Positions 17,429-26,583 of a stretch of DNA of 64,000 nucleotides are shown piece by piece; within the stretch, counting starts at the first letter, position 1, and each line of letters begins with the position of its first letter. The notes below the pieces were generated by a model that was not told the origin of the DNA, did not search any database, and worked only from the letters and a program-made list of their open reading frames with translations. The DNA lies in contig NZ_CP113946.1 of the NCBI RefSeq assembly GCF_029392875.1, forward strand, positions 1,964,799 to 2,028,798, in the 5' to 3' direction. Made by a program: the position numbers and the translations under genes. Source of the stretch: Lactobacillus sp. ESL0677. GTDB taxonomy: Bacteria; Bacillota; Bacilli; Lactobacillales; Lactobacillaceae.

Positions 17429-18277
17429 TTATTTATTTGGCTTTGGTTGTCTTTCCGACCTCAACAAATATTGTCTAATCAATTGAACAACCTGCTTATT
17501 TTGTGGCAAATCCGAATGGTCGGCTTCTTTACCCGTAACTGTCATTGCCGTATATGATTTAACCTGATTTTGAAAAATAAACTTGCCTGCTGCAACACTT
17601 GATTCAGGAACGATGCCATCTGACTCATAATTTTTACCACCGGATAATGAATACACTCGCAAATTCTTAGGCAATTTGGAGCGACTTTTAATAAAATCAG
17701 CCAGCATTTGCGTGTGATTAGCCATATTATTTTCCGTAAAATTATACGGCGTCCCTAAGGTCATCAGGCACTTCATTTTCGTCTCACTAGAATAGTCTGC
17801 ATAATAATGCTCAAGCCAGTACGTCCAAATTAAGCCACCGTTAGAATGACCAAACGCCTTAAAATTATTGAATTTATAATTACTCATTAGCGAGTCAAAG
17901 GCAATATCCAACCAATGTGCCTGCTTTTTAATATTGGCATAACCATCCTTATTATTATCAAAGCCAATAATAATGAACGGTTCTAGGTCATTTTTACCAA
18001 TTGAACCGGTGTAAGAAAGTTTTGATTCACGTGAAACATTAATTTTTAAAACGCTATGATGATGCAGTGTTGTCTTATTCAGCTGGTCGATTAACTGGTT
18101 AAACCGCTCAGTTGTCGCACTCGACCCCGGAACCATAATCACTGGCGACAATAATGATTTACTGCGTTCAGCACGAGCATTGTTGGATTTCTTCATCCAA
18201 TTATATCCTGGAATTGCCAGCAACAGTAATATGATTATCAGCAAACAAATCCACTTAAAATTCTTATTTTTGCGCAT
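17429..18277 (-). CDS. Membrane-anchored alpha/beta hydrolase (DUF915-like)
   Basis: 282 aa. One N-terminal membrane segment ('WICLLIIILLLLAIPGYNWM') is followed by an extracellular lipase-like domain: 'SPVIMVPGSSATTERF', nucleophile elbow 'AFGHSNGGLIWTYWL' (Gly-His-Ser-x-Gly-Gly), and a late His in 'EADHSDLPQN' as the likely triad member. The fold matches the DUF915/cell-surface hydrolase family common in lactobacilli; the substrate is unknown. ATG 18277 has AAGGTG upstream and overlaps the 3' end of the EIIC gene by 14 bp, implying coupled translation. The longer reading from 18358 lies wholly within EIIC. Confidence 0.82.
   Translation of the reverse strand: MRKNKNFKWICLLIIILLLLAIPGYNWMKKSNNARAERSKSLLSPVIMVPGSSATTERFNQLIDQLNKTTLHHHSVLKINVSRESKLSYTGSIGKNDLEPFIIIGFDNNKDGYANIKKQAHWLDIAFDSLMSNYKFNNFKAFGHSNGGLIWTYWLEHYYADYSSETKMKCLMTLGTPYNFTENNMANHTQMLADFIKSRSKLPKNLRVYSLSGGKNYESDGIVPESSVAAGKFIFQNQVKSYTAMTVTGKEADHSDLPQNKQVVQLIRQYLLRSERQPKPNK
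18023..18038. promoter_or_regulatory. parS-like site inside the hydrolase gene, one mismatch
   Basis: TGATTCACGTGAAACA has the full CACGTGAAACA half and one mismatch (A for T) to the parS consensus TGTTNCACGTGAAACA. Inside the coding region of the DUF915-like gene. Confidence 0.5.
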
Positions 18278-19577
18278 TAATCGCACCTTCTTGTTCAGGA
18301 TTAAGCCGAGGCTCAATCTTCTCACCAATTTTAATAATCGGTAACAATAGACAAGCATCCAACACTAACAAAATTATCGGGAAAACTAATGCCACCCAAT
18401 CACCATTAGTACCGAAAAACGGAATTAAAATTCCCGGTGTACCCTTTAAAATCGGATAGACTGACACGGGTAAAATATGAAGACTAATCGCACAGGCAGC
18501 AAGCAGCATATTTATCAGCGGCAATACTAATATCGGCAAAATAAACAACGGATTTAAAATTAGCGGCATCCCCACAGCAAAGCCCAATGTTGAGCTAAAC
18601 GCTACTGGTAATAAGCTGAGCAGTGCCAACGCCTCAATCTCATGATTTTTTTGTCTAAGCAAAAGCACCACAATAATTGCCAGCACAATACTTGTACCAC
18701 CCATCGTCCCATAATTATTAATTAGTGAACTACCTAAAAATTTGTACGGTACATTCCATGAATTACCGTGATGCAACGCATAAGTCAAATTTTCTGCTGT
18801 ATAAGCATTGTTAATCGTTCCCGACATTGAACGTAGTGGATAGCCAATGCCTAACCACCCTAACAACGTGATTACTGCCGATAATAACATGCCTTCAGCC
18901 AAATTATTGGTCGTTTGCATTCGGCTGACAATTTCATTAAAACTCGCAGAATTTAACATTTTTAGTTGGAGTTCATAAATAATAACTCCTAAAATAATAC
19001 CTAAAATCAATGATACGACCATTGGCAGCACACTTGCCCACGCCCGATGACGAATCCATTTAACGTTCTCTCTTTTAACAAGAACGTACCGTTTGCCCAA
19101 AAGATGAAAAACCTGCCCCACACAATAACCGACGATTAACGCAATAAACACACCATCAACCTGCAATAAGCTAGCTGTAAAGGGCACGCGACTATCGCGG
19201 CCGCTACTTGAAGCATACGCGCAAAAAAGAATAACTAACACAGCCGCCATGCCAGCCATTGTTGAATCGCGCTGATATATTCGAGCAGTATAACGCGCCA
19301 TAAAATAGGTGGCATAAACGCCAAAAACGCCAAAAGTCACCTGCACCATTCCGCGACTTACAAAGGAACCAGCATACCATAAATGATCTGACAAAATTTT
19401 ATCCAAACCAAAAATATTGTAAATCAACCCGTTAGGCGAAAATACAAGATCAAATAAAAGTTGAAAATATGAACCCAAAACAGCAATCGGCATTAACATT
19501 ACTAGTGTTCTTTGCGTTGCTTGAAAAAATGAACGTTGCCGCAACCACACTACAGTCCTTGTAAAAAAATCAATCAT
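18264..19577 (-). CDS. Lone PTS EIIC, lactose/cellobiose family
   Basis: 437 aa, about ten membrane segments. The C-terminal 'YPILKGTPGILIPFFGTNGDW' corresponds to the substrate-site motif of lactose/cellobiose-type EIIC (usually P-x-TPG-x-L--F-GTGG-W). No EIIA or EIIB gene is near, so it must borrow soluble partners or has another role. The following gene is a surface hydrolase whose start overlaps this gene. Upstream (19578-19716) is a divergent AT-rich region. The sugar cannot be read from the sequence. Confidence 0.82.
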   Translation of the reverse strand: MIDFFTRTVVWLRQRSFFQATQRTLVMLMPIAVLGSYFQLLFDLVFSPNGLIYNIFGLDKILSDHLWYAGSFVSRGMVQVTFGVFGVYATYFMARYTARIYQRDSTMAGMAAVLVILFCAYASSSGRDSRVPFTASLLQVDGVFIALIVGYCVGQVFHLLGKRYVLVKRENVKWIRHRAWASVLPMVVSLILGIILGVIIYELQLKMLNSASFNEIVSRMQTTNNLAEGMLLSAVITLLGWLGIGYPLRSMSGTINNAYTAENLTYALHHGNSWNVPYKFLGSSLINNYGTMGGTSIVLAIIVVLLLRQKNHEIEALALLSLLPVAFSSTLGFAVGMPLILNPLFILPILVLPLINMLLAACAISLHILPVSVYPILKGTPGILIPFFGTNGDWVALVFPIILLVLDACLLLPIIKIGEKIEPRLNPEQEGAINAQK

Positions 19578-19716
19578 TAATTTACGCCTTTACTTTATTA
19601 ATCTAAATAATAATACTCAACTCTCTTAAGTCTACCAGCTCTAAACAATTAGTGGTTTTTTAACAGCAAATTTTAAAAAAATGCTATAATGAGTGTAGTT
19701 TGTGAAAGGTGAAAAA

Positions 19717-19959
19717 ATGAGTAAGAAGAGAATTGAGTTAAACGAAAAAACAGAAAAATTGGTAGAAAAATATCTTGATGTAAATGAATCTGATATTAAT
19801 GAATTGACCAATAAGGCGCTGCAGTCGTTTCTTATTAATCATCTCAGTGCTAGCCAAGTCAAAGACGCATTACAAGAAATAGATGGTATCAGCGGGGCAA
19901 GCACTAAATATTCAGAACACTTATTTAAAAATAGCATTGACGACTTAAACAGATTCTAA
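19717..19959 (+). CDS. Small acidic/charged protein of unknown function
   Basis: 80 aa, no membrane segment or signal peptide, no motif I recognise. It begins 'MSKKRIELNEKTEKLVEKYL', predicted helical, and looks like a ribbon-helix-helix or antitoxin-sized protein only in length. ATG 19717 has AAAGGTG upstream; GTG 19702 would include that site in the coding region. TATAAT lies at 19685-19690 and a bidirectional terminator follows, so it is an independent unit. Confidence 0.6.
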   Translation: MSKKRIELNEKTEKLVEKYLDVNESDINELTNKALQSFLINHLSASQVKDALQEIDGISGASTKYSEHLFKNSIDDLNRF

Positions 19960-19973
19960 AATCTGTTACTAAC

Positions 19974-20005
19974 TAAAAAAGCAGGAGCTTACTCCTGCTT
20001 TTTTT
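19974..20005. terminator. Bidirectional terminator
   Basis: AGCAGGAG ctta CTCCTGCT with A- and T-runs on the two sides, between the convergent small gene and the DUF975 gene. Its right edge touches the DUF975 stop. Confidence 0.85.
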
Positions 20006-20759
20006 ATTCCCTAAATTGGTTACCCGCCAAATTCCGGTAAAATTCTGCCTTAGTCGCTTGAATATATGGTGTCAGTACTAATGAACCAATACCAACACAT
20101 AGGCCAATTATTGCCGCGTGAGCAAACACTTGATAAAGACTCGTAATACTAATCAAAGCGGTTAATCCAAAACTAATTAAGCCGCTCACTACATACAGCA
20201 AAATATACCAGCCCATAAAACTCAGGTCGAGGACAAACAACTCCCACTTGTGTCCAGCCATTAAGTCTTTGCTAGCTGTCACCCCAGCAGTAAACCCAAC
20301 ATGCTGACCACTATCTACCATGTCTTTTACAATATAAGGCGTCATCGCGTAAGAATAAGACTTAATTAACCCGGGGATAACTAACAATAAAAACCATAAA
20401 AATTCAAAAACATTTTGCATCAAATAATTGAGCAGTTCTGGAATAAAAAGATTATCATAAAAGGCCGAAAAAGCCGACTTAATAACGTTATCCTTACGAC
20501 CATCACATAAATTTAAAAAGGTGACCGCGTAACTCAATGCAAAAAAACTAATAAAAATTGATAAGCCAATTTGCAATAACCATTGCAGCTGAACCTTGTA
20601 ATCCATTCCCGCAATGTTACCGCGCACAGCAAACTGCATATAACTAGGACTAGAAACAATTAAATTAATTACAGAAATAATCAATGCTACGCCAACAGCC
20701 CAGCGCCAATTACCATGTAATTTTTCTTTTGCCTCTGCTTTTAATTCTGCTCTGGTCAT
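20004..20759 (-). CDS. DUF975 family integral membrane protein
   Basis: 251 aa with about six membrane segments. The N-terminus 'MTRAELKAEAKEKLHGNWRWAVG' is the characteristic amphipathic start of DUF975 proteins, and 'FLNLCDGRKDNVIKSAF' and 'SYAMTPYIVKDM' are also typical. Function is unknown in the family. It is preceded on the same strand by a candidate small RNA with its own terminator (20840-20963), so the gene is probably transcribed from a separate promoter at about 20770-20830. Confidence 0.85.
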   Translation of the reverse strand: MTRAELKAEAKEKLHGNWRWAVGVALIISVINLIVSSPSYMQFAVRGNIAGMDYKVQLQWLLQIGLSIFISFFALSYAVTFLNLCDGRKDNVIKSAFSAFYDNLFIPELLNYLMQNVFEFLWFLLLVIPGLIKSYSYAMTPYIVKDMVDSGQHVGFTAGVTASKDLMAGHKWELFVLDLSFMGWYILLYVVSGLISFGLTALISITSLYQVFAHAAIIGLCVGIGSLVLTPYIQATKAEFYRNLAGNQFRE

Positions 20760-20839
20760 AGTTAAGCTCCTTTTTATTAGTAAATATAATTTATATTATA
20801 CACTATTTTTATAAAAATAATAGCAGAAGTTAAGGCATC

Positions 20840-20963
20840 AAAAAAGCCTAGTTCCACCAACATCGGAACTAAGCTCACACAGTGTTGTGCCGTTATTACT
20901 GACCACATATAGAAGTTAGCATTTTCGCTACCGGAGAAAATGAATACTTTCCTATAACGACAC
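20840..20963 (-). ncRNA. Candidate structured small RNA
   Basis: On the minus strand a promoter (20970-20998) is followed by nested pairing: outer arms GTTGTGTCGTTAT (20954-20966) and ATAACGGCACAAC (20884-20896), 12 of 13 paired; inner CATTTTC (20936-20942) / GAAAATG (20920-20926), 7 of 7. Then comes a terminator with TAGTTCC/GGAACTA and six T residues (20840-20873). The first arm begins close to the predicted transcription start, so the RNA is closed on itself. I do not recognise it as 6S, SRP, tmRNA or a known riboswitch. A cis leader for the DUF975 gene is the main alternative. Confidence 0.5.
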
Positions 20964-20969
20964 AACAAA

Positions 20970-20998
20970 ATTTTAGCATTCAATTTGACAAAAGACAA
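20970..20998 (-). promoter_or_regulatory. Promoter of the candidate small RNA
   Basis: TTGTCT (20993-20998) and TAAAAT (20970-20975) on the minus strand are separated by 17 bp. The predicted start falls at the 5' arm of the RNA hairpin. Confidence 0.5.
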
Positions 20999-21001
20999 GG
21001 T

Positions 21002-21976
21002 TTAACCTGTTATATTTTCACTACCAGACTTTAAGCCAATCAGTCGACCCATAATTTGATTAATCTCTGCCTTTAAAATGACAAACTGACCAGCCTTAGT
21101 CTGGTTAGACTGGATAATCATCATTGTCTTACCATTATCAGTAGTACGCATAAAGGTATAGTAACCCTCGCCAGCACCATTAGCGGTTTTAACATTGTAC
21201 TTAATGTTATTGTATAAACCACCATTATAATATACGGGTGGACCAGCTTCATACAGCAACTTGCGACTTGCGTTAGTTAAAATTTTACCAGCTAAAATAT
21301 AATGCATTACTTTAGCAACATCTTCATTTGACATGACAACAGAACCAGCACCAAGCTCATTACGAGCATCGCGCAAAGCCGCCTTGTGCTTAACAGTAAT
21401 ATAGCGACCATGATGATAAATCATCCCTGGAACCAAACCACTGCCAATAATTTTTTCGGATTTCGACCATAAAAATGCGGTGTGTTTCAATTGTAACGGT
21501 TTAATGTAGCTTTCTCGGAACAATTGTTCATAGCTTTGACCAGTAATCTGCGACATAATGCCACATAAATAAATATAATTAAGTGAACTATAATGCCATT
21601 GCCCTAGCAGTTTTGACGTAAATATCGTTCTGGCAGCATCGTGATTAATGTTGTCATCGTCGGATATAAAATGCTTACGGCCCAATTTGGCTCCAGGCTT
21701 TAAGTCCAGACCAGCAGTCATTGTCAGCAGGTTTTTAATCGTTATCTTTTTAGCTCCCGGAATTTCCGGATAAAACTTACTTAAATGATCGTGCAGATTT
21801 AATTTTCCTTTTTGCACTTCGTGCATTACCATTGCGGCCGTCATCGACTTTTGGACAGAATTAATTAAATAACTAGTGTCAGTCGTGTTTTCTGTAGCAT
21901 AGTCCAGCAAAGTTTTACCATTTTTAATTACTAAAACAGAACCTTTTATTCCCAGAGCATCAATTTTCTGGCGCAC
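21002..21976 (-). CDS. Serine hydrolase, class C beta-lactamase/PBP4* family
   Basis: 324 aa. The SxxK motif is S40-V-Q-K43 ('INSVQKSMTAAMV'); the second motif is a variant, 'YSSLNY' near 135. The fold also shows 'LTMTAGLDLKPGAK' and 'GAGEGYYTFMRTTDNGKTMMIIQ' (third-motif region). Relatives near dlt loci (PbpX) are usually membrane-anchored and act on D-Ala or teichoic-acid esters. This one starts at a GTG overlapping the dltD stop (TAGTG) and shows no signal peptide or anchor, which is odd for an extracytoplasmic enzyme. It is the last gene of the dlt operon, so a role in D-Ala turnover is likely but unproven. Confidence 0.8.
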   Translation of the reverse strand: MRQKIDALGIKGSVLVIKNGKTLLDYATENTTDTSYLINSVQKSMTAAMVMHEVQKGKLNLHDHLSKFYPEIPGAKKITIKNLLTMTAGLDLKPGAKLGRKHFISDDDNINHDAARTIFTSKLLGQWHYSSLNYIYLCGIMSQITGQSYEQLFRESYIKPLQLKHTAFLWSKSEKIIGSGLVPGMIYHHGRYITVKHKAALRDARNELGAGSVVMSNEDVAKVMHYILAGKILTNASRKLLYEAGPPVYYNGGLYNNIKYNVKTANGAGEGYYTFMRTTDNGKTMMIIQSNQTKAGQFVILKAEINQIMGRLIGLKSGSENITG

Positions 21977-23283
21977 TAATTGTCTTTTAAACTTTCCTTC
22001 TGACTTGTATCTGCAGGCGTCTTATCAGTTACACTAATTGCATACGGCTTGTTTTGCCATTTTTTAGTGTAAAAATAATTATGAATATTATAGTTATAAG
22101 GCAAGTTAGTTTTTGCCATGAACGGCTTAACCGCTTGATCAACTGCAACCCAGCCGCGCCAACCAAGGTGAATCGTATCTTCCATAAAGTACTGTTGTCC
22201 GCCGCGTTTTGATAAATCTTCAACGTTAGCAAAACCTTGACTGGCAAGCTGATACTTAATCTTAGAAACGGACCTCTGGTACATCTTTTGTGATAAGCCA
22301 GTATAGCTTGCCCACTTATGATTAATTGGCGGTATGATAAACAACACGTTAGTGTGTTGCTTAGCAAACTGCTGCAGCATTAATTCAAAATCACTATATT
22401 CAGCTGACTTAGTATAATCAAACTTGCGTTGGCTATTCTTCAGCTTGCGTAAATTCTTTTTATCCAGCCTCGTTCTATAGAAGCTATTATTAATCCCAAA
22501 CGTGTTGGAATTAGTATGCTTGGCTGCTTGCTCATCAGCAACTTGCTCAAGCCCAGCAACTGAATATTGCTTAGGCAATAGCCTTGCACGAGCGCGAATT
22601 TTTTGAATCCGATCACGCAGTTGGAACGTACTAAAGAATTTATCTTCAGTGTTCAACATGCGGCGTTGATTTTCCAAGATAAATCTTTGCGTTGAACTTA
22701 ATTGCTGACCTTGGGCAACTTTACGCATTCCCGACTTAATTTCACCTTTTACTTCTGGCATCTGCAAGAAGCGCTTAGCTGCGTAACGGTTTGTTATGGT
22801 ACTCTTTTTGATTCCCAATAAGAAATTGCAAGCTTGCAGCGGTGAGTAATATAAAGTAAACGCGTTCGGGTCTTGACCCTTCTTCGTAAACCATTGCGGT
22901 GAAATAATAACTACCGCTTTTTTATTCTTCAATTGCTGCGCTGTGCCCTGCATCCCTAAGAATTGAGCTAGTGATTGACTGCCGGGTCCACCAAGCAAAA
23001 ATGGCCGATAATTGCGGTGATACTTTTCAGCTAAAACACTTGGGTGTAGCGGGTCCATTCGCGATAATTCACTTGAGCCGTAAAACGGCACATAACCCTC
23101 GTCAAAGGCATTTTGCTTCATTCGCGAGCCCTTAAAAATAGTCGTCGTCTGTGAATTAGCTGCTTGATAAATCGAATCTTTCGAAAAAGTTCGCTCCCAT
23201 GGCAGTAACAAAATCACCAAAAGCAGGATTATAGCGCAGAGAACCGGGCCAAAAATCTGCCACAGTCGGCGTTTGTTATTCAT
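21976..23283 (-). CDS. dltD: DltD, D-alanyl transfer protein
   Basis: 435 aa. An N-terminal membrane anchor ('FGPVLCAIILLLVILLLPW') is followed by the extracellular SGNH-like domain with the nucleophile in 'FYGSSELSRMDPLHPS' and the C-terminal catalytic Asp/His in 'MEDTIHLGWRGW'. DltD completes D-alanine transfer to teichoic acids outside the membrane. It overlaps dltC by 8 bp and shares one base with the next gene's start. The length and motif order are normal. Confidence 0.95.
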   Translation of the reverse strand: MNNKRRLWQIFGPVLCAIILLLVILLLPWERTFSKDSIYQAANSQTTTIFKGSRMKQNAFDEGYVPFYGSSELSRMDPLHPSVLAEKYHRNYRPFLLGGPGSQSLAQFLGMQGTAQQLKNKKAVVIISPQWFTKKGQDPNAFTLYYSPLQACNFLLGIKKSTITNRYAAKRFLQMPEVKGEIKSGMRKVAQGQQLSSTQRFILENQRRMLNTEDKFFSTFQLRDRIQKIRARARLLPKQYSVAGLEQVADEQAAKHTNSNTFGINNSFYRTRLDKKNLRKLKNSQRKFDYTKSAEYSDFELMLQQFAKQHTNVLFIIPPINHKWASYTGLSQKMYQRSVSKIKYQLASQGFANVEDLSKRGGQQYFMEDTIHLGWRGWVAVDQAVKPFMAKTNLPYNYNIHNYFYTKKWQNKPYAISVTDKTPADTSQKESLKDN

Positions 23284-23515
23284 TTTCTAAGCTTTCCACC
23301 TTTGCCACAATCTTAGCTGGCGTGTCCCATTCTGTTCTTTCAAATTCTGAAACAGGAACATCAATATCAAATTTTTCTTGCAAGCTAAGCAGCATTTGCA
23401 CACTTGCCATTGAATCCATTAATCCGCTAGAAAAAATGTTTTCGTCCATTTCATCTGACAAATCTTCACCAGTTAAATCTTGTAAAATTGCTAAAACTTC
23501 TTTTTTGGTATCCAT
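23276..23515 (-). CDS. dltC: D-alanine carrier protein
   Basis: 79 aa acyl-carrier-type protein. The phosphopantetheine serine is S35 in 'SSGLMDSMASVQML'. It receives D-Ala from DltA and delivers it to DltB for export to teichoic acid. Located between dltB (38 bp upstream) and dltD (8-bp overlap). Length and sequence are standard. Confidence 0.97.
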   Translation of the reverse strand: MDTKKEVLAILQDLTGEDLSDEMDENIFSSGLMDSMASVQMLLSLQEKFDIDVPVSEFERTEWDTPAKIVAKVESLENE

Positions 23516-23553
23516 TCTTAAAACCTCTTAAATCCTTTAAATAAAATTTCTCA

Positions 23554-24786
23554 TTATTTCCAGCCAAACCATAATTGACTTAGGAAGCCGGAAAAAATTA
23601 AGAAACTAAAACAAACAACATTAAATGTTAGAAAAATCGCAAACCATTTTGTAAACTTGTTCGACGGAATTTGGTCTTTGTGTTTCTTTTTAAATCTAAG
23701 CCAATAATCATTGATAATAATTGCAGTTGCATGAAATGCACCGTAAACGATGTAGTACCATGTTAATCCGTGCCAAAATCCCATGATTAAAAATAAAAGG
23801 AAGTATGACACTTGTGATAATCTAATGCGGTTCTTAAACAGCTTTTTCTTCATTGCAAAGAAGGTAAACCGCATATAAATGTAATCGCGGAACCAGAATG
23901 ATAGCGTCATGTGCCAGCGATTCCAGAATTCCTTAATATTTTGTGAAATAAACGGTTTGTTAAAGTTCATTGGTGTATGAATGCCCATAAAATAGGAAAT
24001 TGATACAGCAAACAATGAATATCCAGCAAAGTCAAAGAACAAATACATACTGTAACAGTACATATAAGCAACAACCCACCAGGACAGTCTTAACCCACCA
24101 ACAGCAGTGCCAGCAATTAACGCTGACTTGCTAATAATCGGAAGCCAATAAGTCCCAAAGAACCAACCTAAAACAAACTTATAAAGAAAGCCTTGGAACA
24201 AATAGCGCACGGCATGTGCCAAATCATCGATGTATTGCTCGCGTTTAGGTGCAGTATCGCATTCCTTAGCAAACCTACGGTAACGATCAATTGGTCCTGA
24301 CGAAATTGTCGGGAAGAACAATAGAAAGCGCAGGTATGTGCCAAGATTGACTTCTTTAATTGCTCCATCACGAATTTCCATGATGACTTGCACCGTCTTA
24401 AAGGTAATATAGGAAATACCTAAGAAAGCAAGTACACCGGGAATTTTAGCCTTAGGAAATGCCGTTTGGATTTTTACCAATGCCAGTGGAATAATTGCTA
24501 CAATTACCGCTAAATAAAAGACCCACGTCTTATTTTTGCCAACCTTGCGATAATGCAAATAACCGTAGGTCAGCAGCAGCTCAATTGCAAGATAGATTAA
24601 CAGACTAACACCTTGCTGCCACTTAGTACCATCAAAAATCAAAAACAGAAAGACTAACGAAAAGATAACCTCGTAAGTTTTCAATCGGTGACCATAATAC
24701 AAGCTGACAATCATCGGTAATAAACCAACAATCAGATAAATAAAATACTGCGGATTTCCATAAGGCTGCAAGTTAATGAAGTTCAC
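23554..24786 (-). CDS. dltB: DltB, membrane-bound O-acyltransferase
   Basis: 410 aa MBOAT-family protein with about ten membrane segments. The catalytic histidine is in 'LFLIMGFWHGLTWYYIVYG'; other family signatures are 'FWNRWHMTLSFWFRDYIY' and 'GPIDRYRRF'. It moves the D-Ala moiety from carrier protein across the membrane. It shares one base with the end of dltA and lies in the conserved dltX-A-B-C-D order. Confidence 0.97.
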   Translation of the reverse strand: MNFINLQPYGNPQYFIYLIVGLLPMIVSLYYGHRLKTYEVIFSLVFLFLIFDGTKWQQGVSLLIYLAIELLLTYGYLHYRKVGKNKTWVFYLAVIVAIIPLALVKIQTAFPKAKIPGVLAFLGISYITFKTVQVIMEIRDGAIKEVNLGTYLRFLLFFPTISSGPIDRYRRFAKECDTAPKREQYIDDLAHAVRYLFQGFLYKFVLGWFFGTYWLPIISKSALIAGTAVGGLRLSWWVVAYMYCYSMYLFFDFAGYSLFAVSISYFMGIHTPMNFNKPFISQNIKEFWNRWHMTLSFWFRDYIYMRFTFFAMKKKLFKNRIRLSQVSYFLLFLIMGFWHGLTWYYIVYGAFHATAIIINDYWLRFKKKHKDQIPSNKFTKWFAIFLTFNVVCFSFLIFSGFLSQLWFGWK

Positions 24787-26300
24787 TACTCATTAACCTC
24801 CTTAATTACAGCTTTAATATCTACCTTACCATTTTGCGAAACCGGTAATTTTTCACGGTAAACAAAACGTTGGGGAATCATATAAGGCATTAGACCATCA
24901 GCTAAATCAGCTCTAATCGCTTTAGTGATTTCAGCTTCTGAATACTGCTTTTTAACACCATCTTTTAGTTCAATTTCAGCAATAATCTGCTTAACCGTGT
25001 GATCTTTATTATATTTTGGCGCAGCAACCCCATGATCAACAAACTTGTTTTTGCCAAGATAATGGTTGATTTCTTCAAGCTCAATTCTGTAACCATTAAA
25101 TTTAATTTGAAAATCAATGCGGCCACGATAAAACAGCATGTCGCCATCAAAGAAGCCCTCGTCCCCTGAGCGGTGACTCATGTATTTATCAGCAGGATCT
25201 TTAAAGAAGCCCTTCGCTGTTTTTTCAGGATTATTCATATAACCCTTAGAGACACTTGGCCCCTCAATAATGATTTCGCCCTCATTCGGTTGATCGCCCT
25301 TAGACTTATCAATCGTGATGCGCGTGTCTGCCTTAACTCTCCCAATTGGCAAACGATCATATTTAGCCAAGACATCATCGGTAATTTCAACTTGGGTAAC
25401 AGCAACCGTTGTTTCGGTTGGGCCATAAGTATTGAAGATTTTACTGCTTGGAAACTTCTTACGCAGCATTGCCACTTCCGTGTGCGGTAATTCTTCACCA
25501 CAAAATAGGAAGTGGGTTAAATCTGGATGGTGTGTACCATCAAAAGTCTTATCCAAGAAGCACATTTGAGCAAATGACGGTGTTGAAACCCAAACGTTAA
25601 ATTGCAGTTTAGGCATTGTCATAAATAATTGAGCAAAGTTCTGGGTAACATCATGTGGTAAAACAACCAGCTTACCAGCACCAACTAGTGCTGGATAAAG
25701 ACTCATTACAGAAAGGTCAAACGAGTATGGCGCTTGAACCAAAAAGCTTGGATGCTCAGGTAGAGCAAAGTCAGCCATTTCCCAATTAACAAAGCTTAAC
25801 AAGTTATCATGACTAATTTGCACGCCCTTTGGCTTGCCACTAGTTCCAGAAGTAAAGATAATGTAGAAATTATCAGCTCCCGCAACAAAGTTAGCAGGAT
25901 CAACTGCAAAATCACTATCTTCAACCTCAGCTGGATGAACAATTTGCAATTGAGACAAATCAATTTCAGGTAAATCATCAATTGCCAGTACAACCTGTGC
26001 TTGTGAAACTTCCTGAATCATTACTAGCCGTTCTGCATTGGAATAGCTGGCAATTGGAATATACGCATGGCCGGACTTGACACAGCCTAAAAAACTAGCA
26101 ACCATTTCAAAAGTTTGCCCGCCCCAGATCATAATTGGACTATGCTCCGGAATATTTAAACTGTTAATTTTATGCGCCCAAGCATTCGAGCGCCGTTCAA
26201 GATCACCATAGGTATTAGTTTGACCAAGATAATCATAAGCAATCCGATCTGGATCAGCTTTAGCAATTTCGTCAATTTTCTTAATTATATTTTTAATCAT
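24786..26300 (-). CDS. dltA: D-alanine:carrier protein ligase
   Basis: 504 aa adenylate-forming enzyme that activates D-Ala with ATP and loads it on DltC. Core motifs: 'FTSGTSGKPKGVQISHDNL' (P-loop), 'NTYGPTETTVAVTQ', 'MLFYRGRIDFQIKFNGYRIE' (hinge), and the catalytic C-terminal Lys in 'PVSQNGKVDIKAV'. AGGTGG overlaps the end of dltX, only 15 bp upstream. Normal length for the family. Confidence 0.97.
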   Translation of the reverse strand: MIKNIIKKIDEIAKADPDRIAYDYLGQTNTYGDLERRSNAWAHKINSLNIPEHSPIMIWGGQTFEMVASFLGCVKSGHAYIPIASYSNAERLVMIQEVSQAQVVLAIDDLPEIDLSQLQIVHPAEVEDSDFAVDPANFVAGADNFYIIFTSGTSGKPKGVQISHDNLLSFVNWEMADFALPEHPSFLVQAPYSFDLSVMSLYPALVGAGKLVVLPHDVTQNFAQLFMTMPKLQFNVWVSTPSFAQMCFLDKTFDGTHHPDLTHFLFCGEELPHTEVAMLRKKFPSSKIFNTYGPTETTVAVTQVEITDDVLAKYDRLPIGRVKADTRITIDKSKGDQPNEGEIIIEGPSVSKGYMNNPEKTAKGFFKDPADKYMSHRSGDEGFFDGDMLFYRGRIDFQIKFNGYRIELEEINHYLGKNKFVDHGVAAPKYNKDHTVKQIIAEIELKDGVKKQYSEAEITKAIRADLADGLMPYMIPQRFVYREKLPVSQNGKVDIKAVIKEVNE

Positions 26301-26315
26301 ATTAGTAACACCACC

Positions 26316-26468
26316 TTAGAATTCGTCGTAAATAAAGTGAACCGAAGTAAGGCCGCTATATTGATACAAATAGATTAGTGCCAGTAAAATGACACAATAA
26401 ATAATTGTTGTCAGAACAAACTTCCCTATTCGTTTGCCCCGAGAATCAATTTTCTCTTTTTTATCCAT
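26316..26468 (-). CDS. dltX: DltX, teichoic acid D-Ala incorporation-associated small protein
   Basis: 50 aa. A basic N-terminus ('MDKKEKIDSRGKRIGKF') is followed by one membrane segment ('VLTTIIYCVILLALIYLYQY') and a conserved C-terminal tail 'SGLTSVHFIYDEF'. This is the DltX family, always first in the dltXABCD operon. Its C-terminal tail is reported to take part in D-Ala transfer. GGGAGA precedes the ATG. It leads straight into dltA with a 15-bp gap. Confidence 0.93.
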   Translation of the reverse strand: MDKKEKIDSRGKRIGKFVLTTIIYCVILLALIYLYQYSGLTSVHFIYDEF

Positions 26469-26583
26469 ATATCTCCCTCAATAACAATAAATATACTAAC
26501 GACTATATTACTACAATTAGCAAGCAACCCGATATTCGCCTAATAGATTTTACTAAATTTAAATATTTTTGTTTGTATACCAA

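Noticed and set aside
20777..20998. 73-codon open frame on the minus strand after the serine hydrolase
   Set aside because: No ribosome binding site and unlikely composition; it covers a promoter, nested hairpins and terminator that explain the stretch better as RNA.
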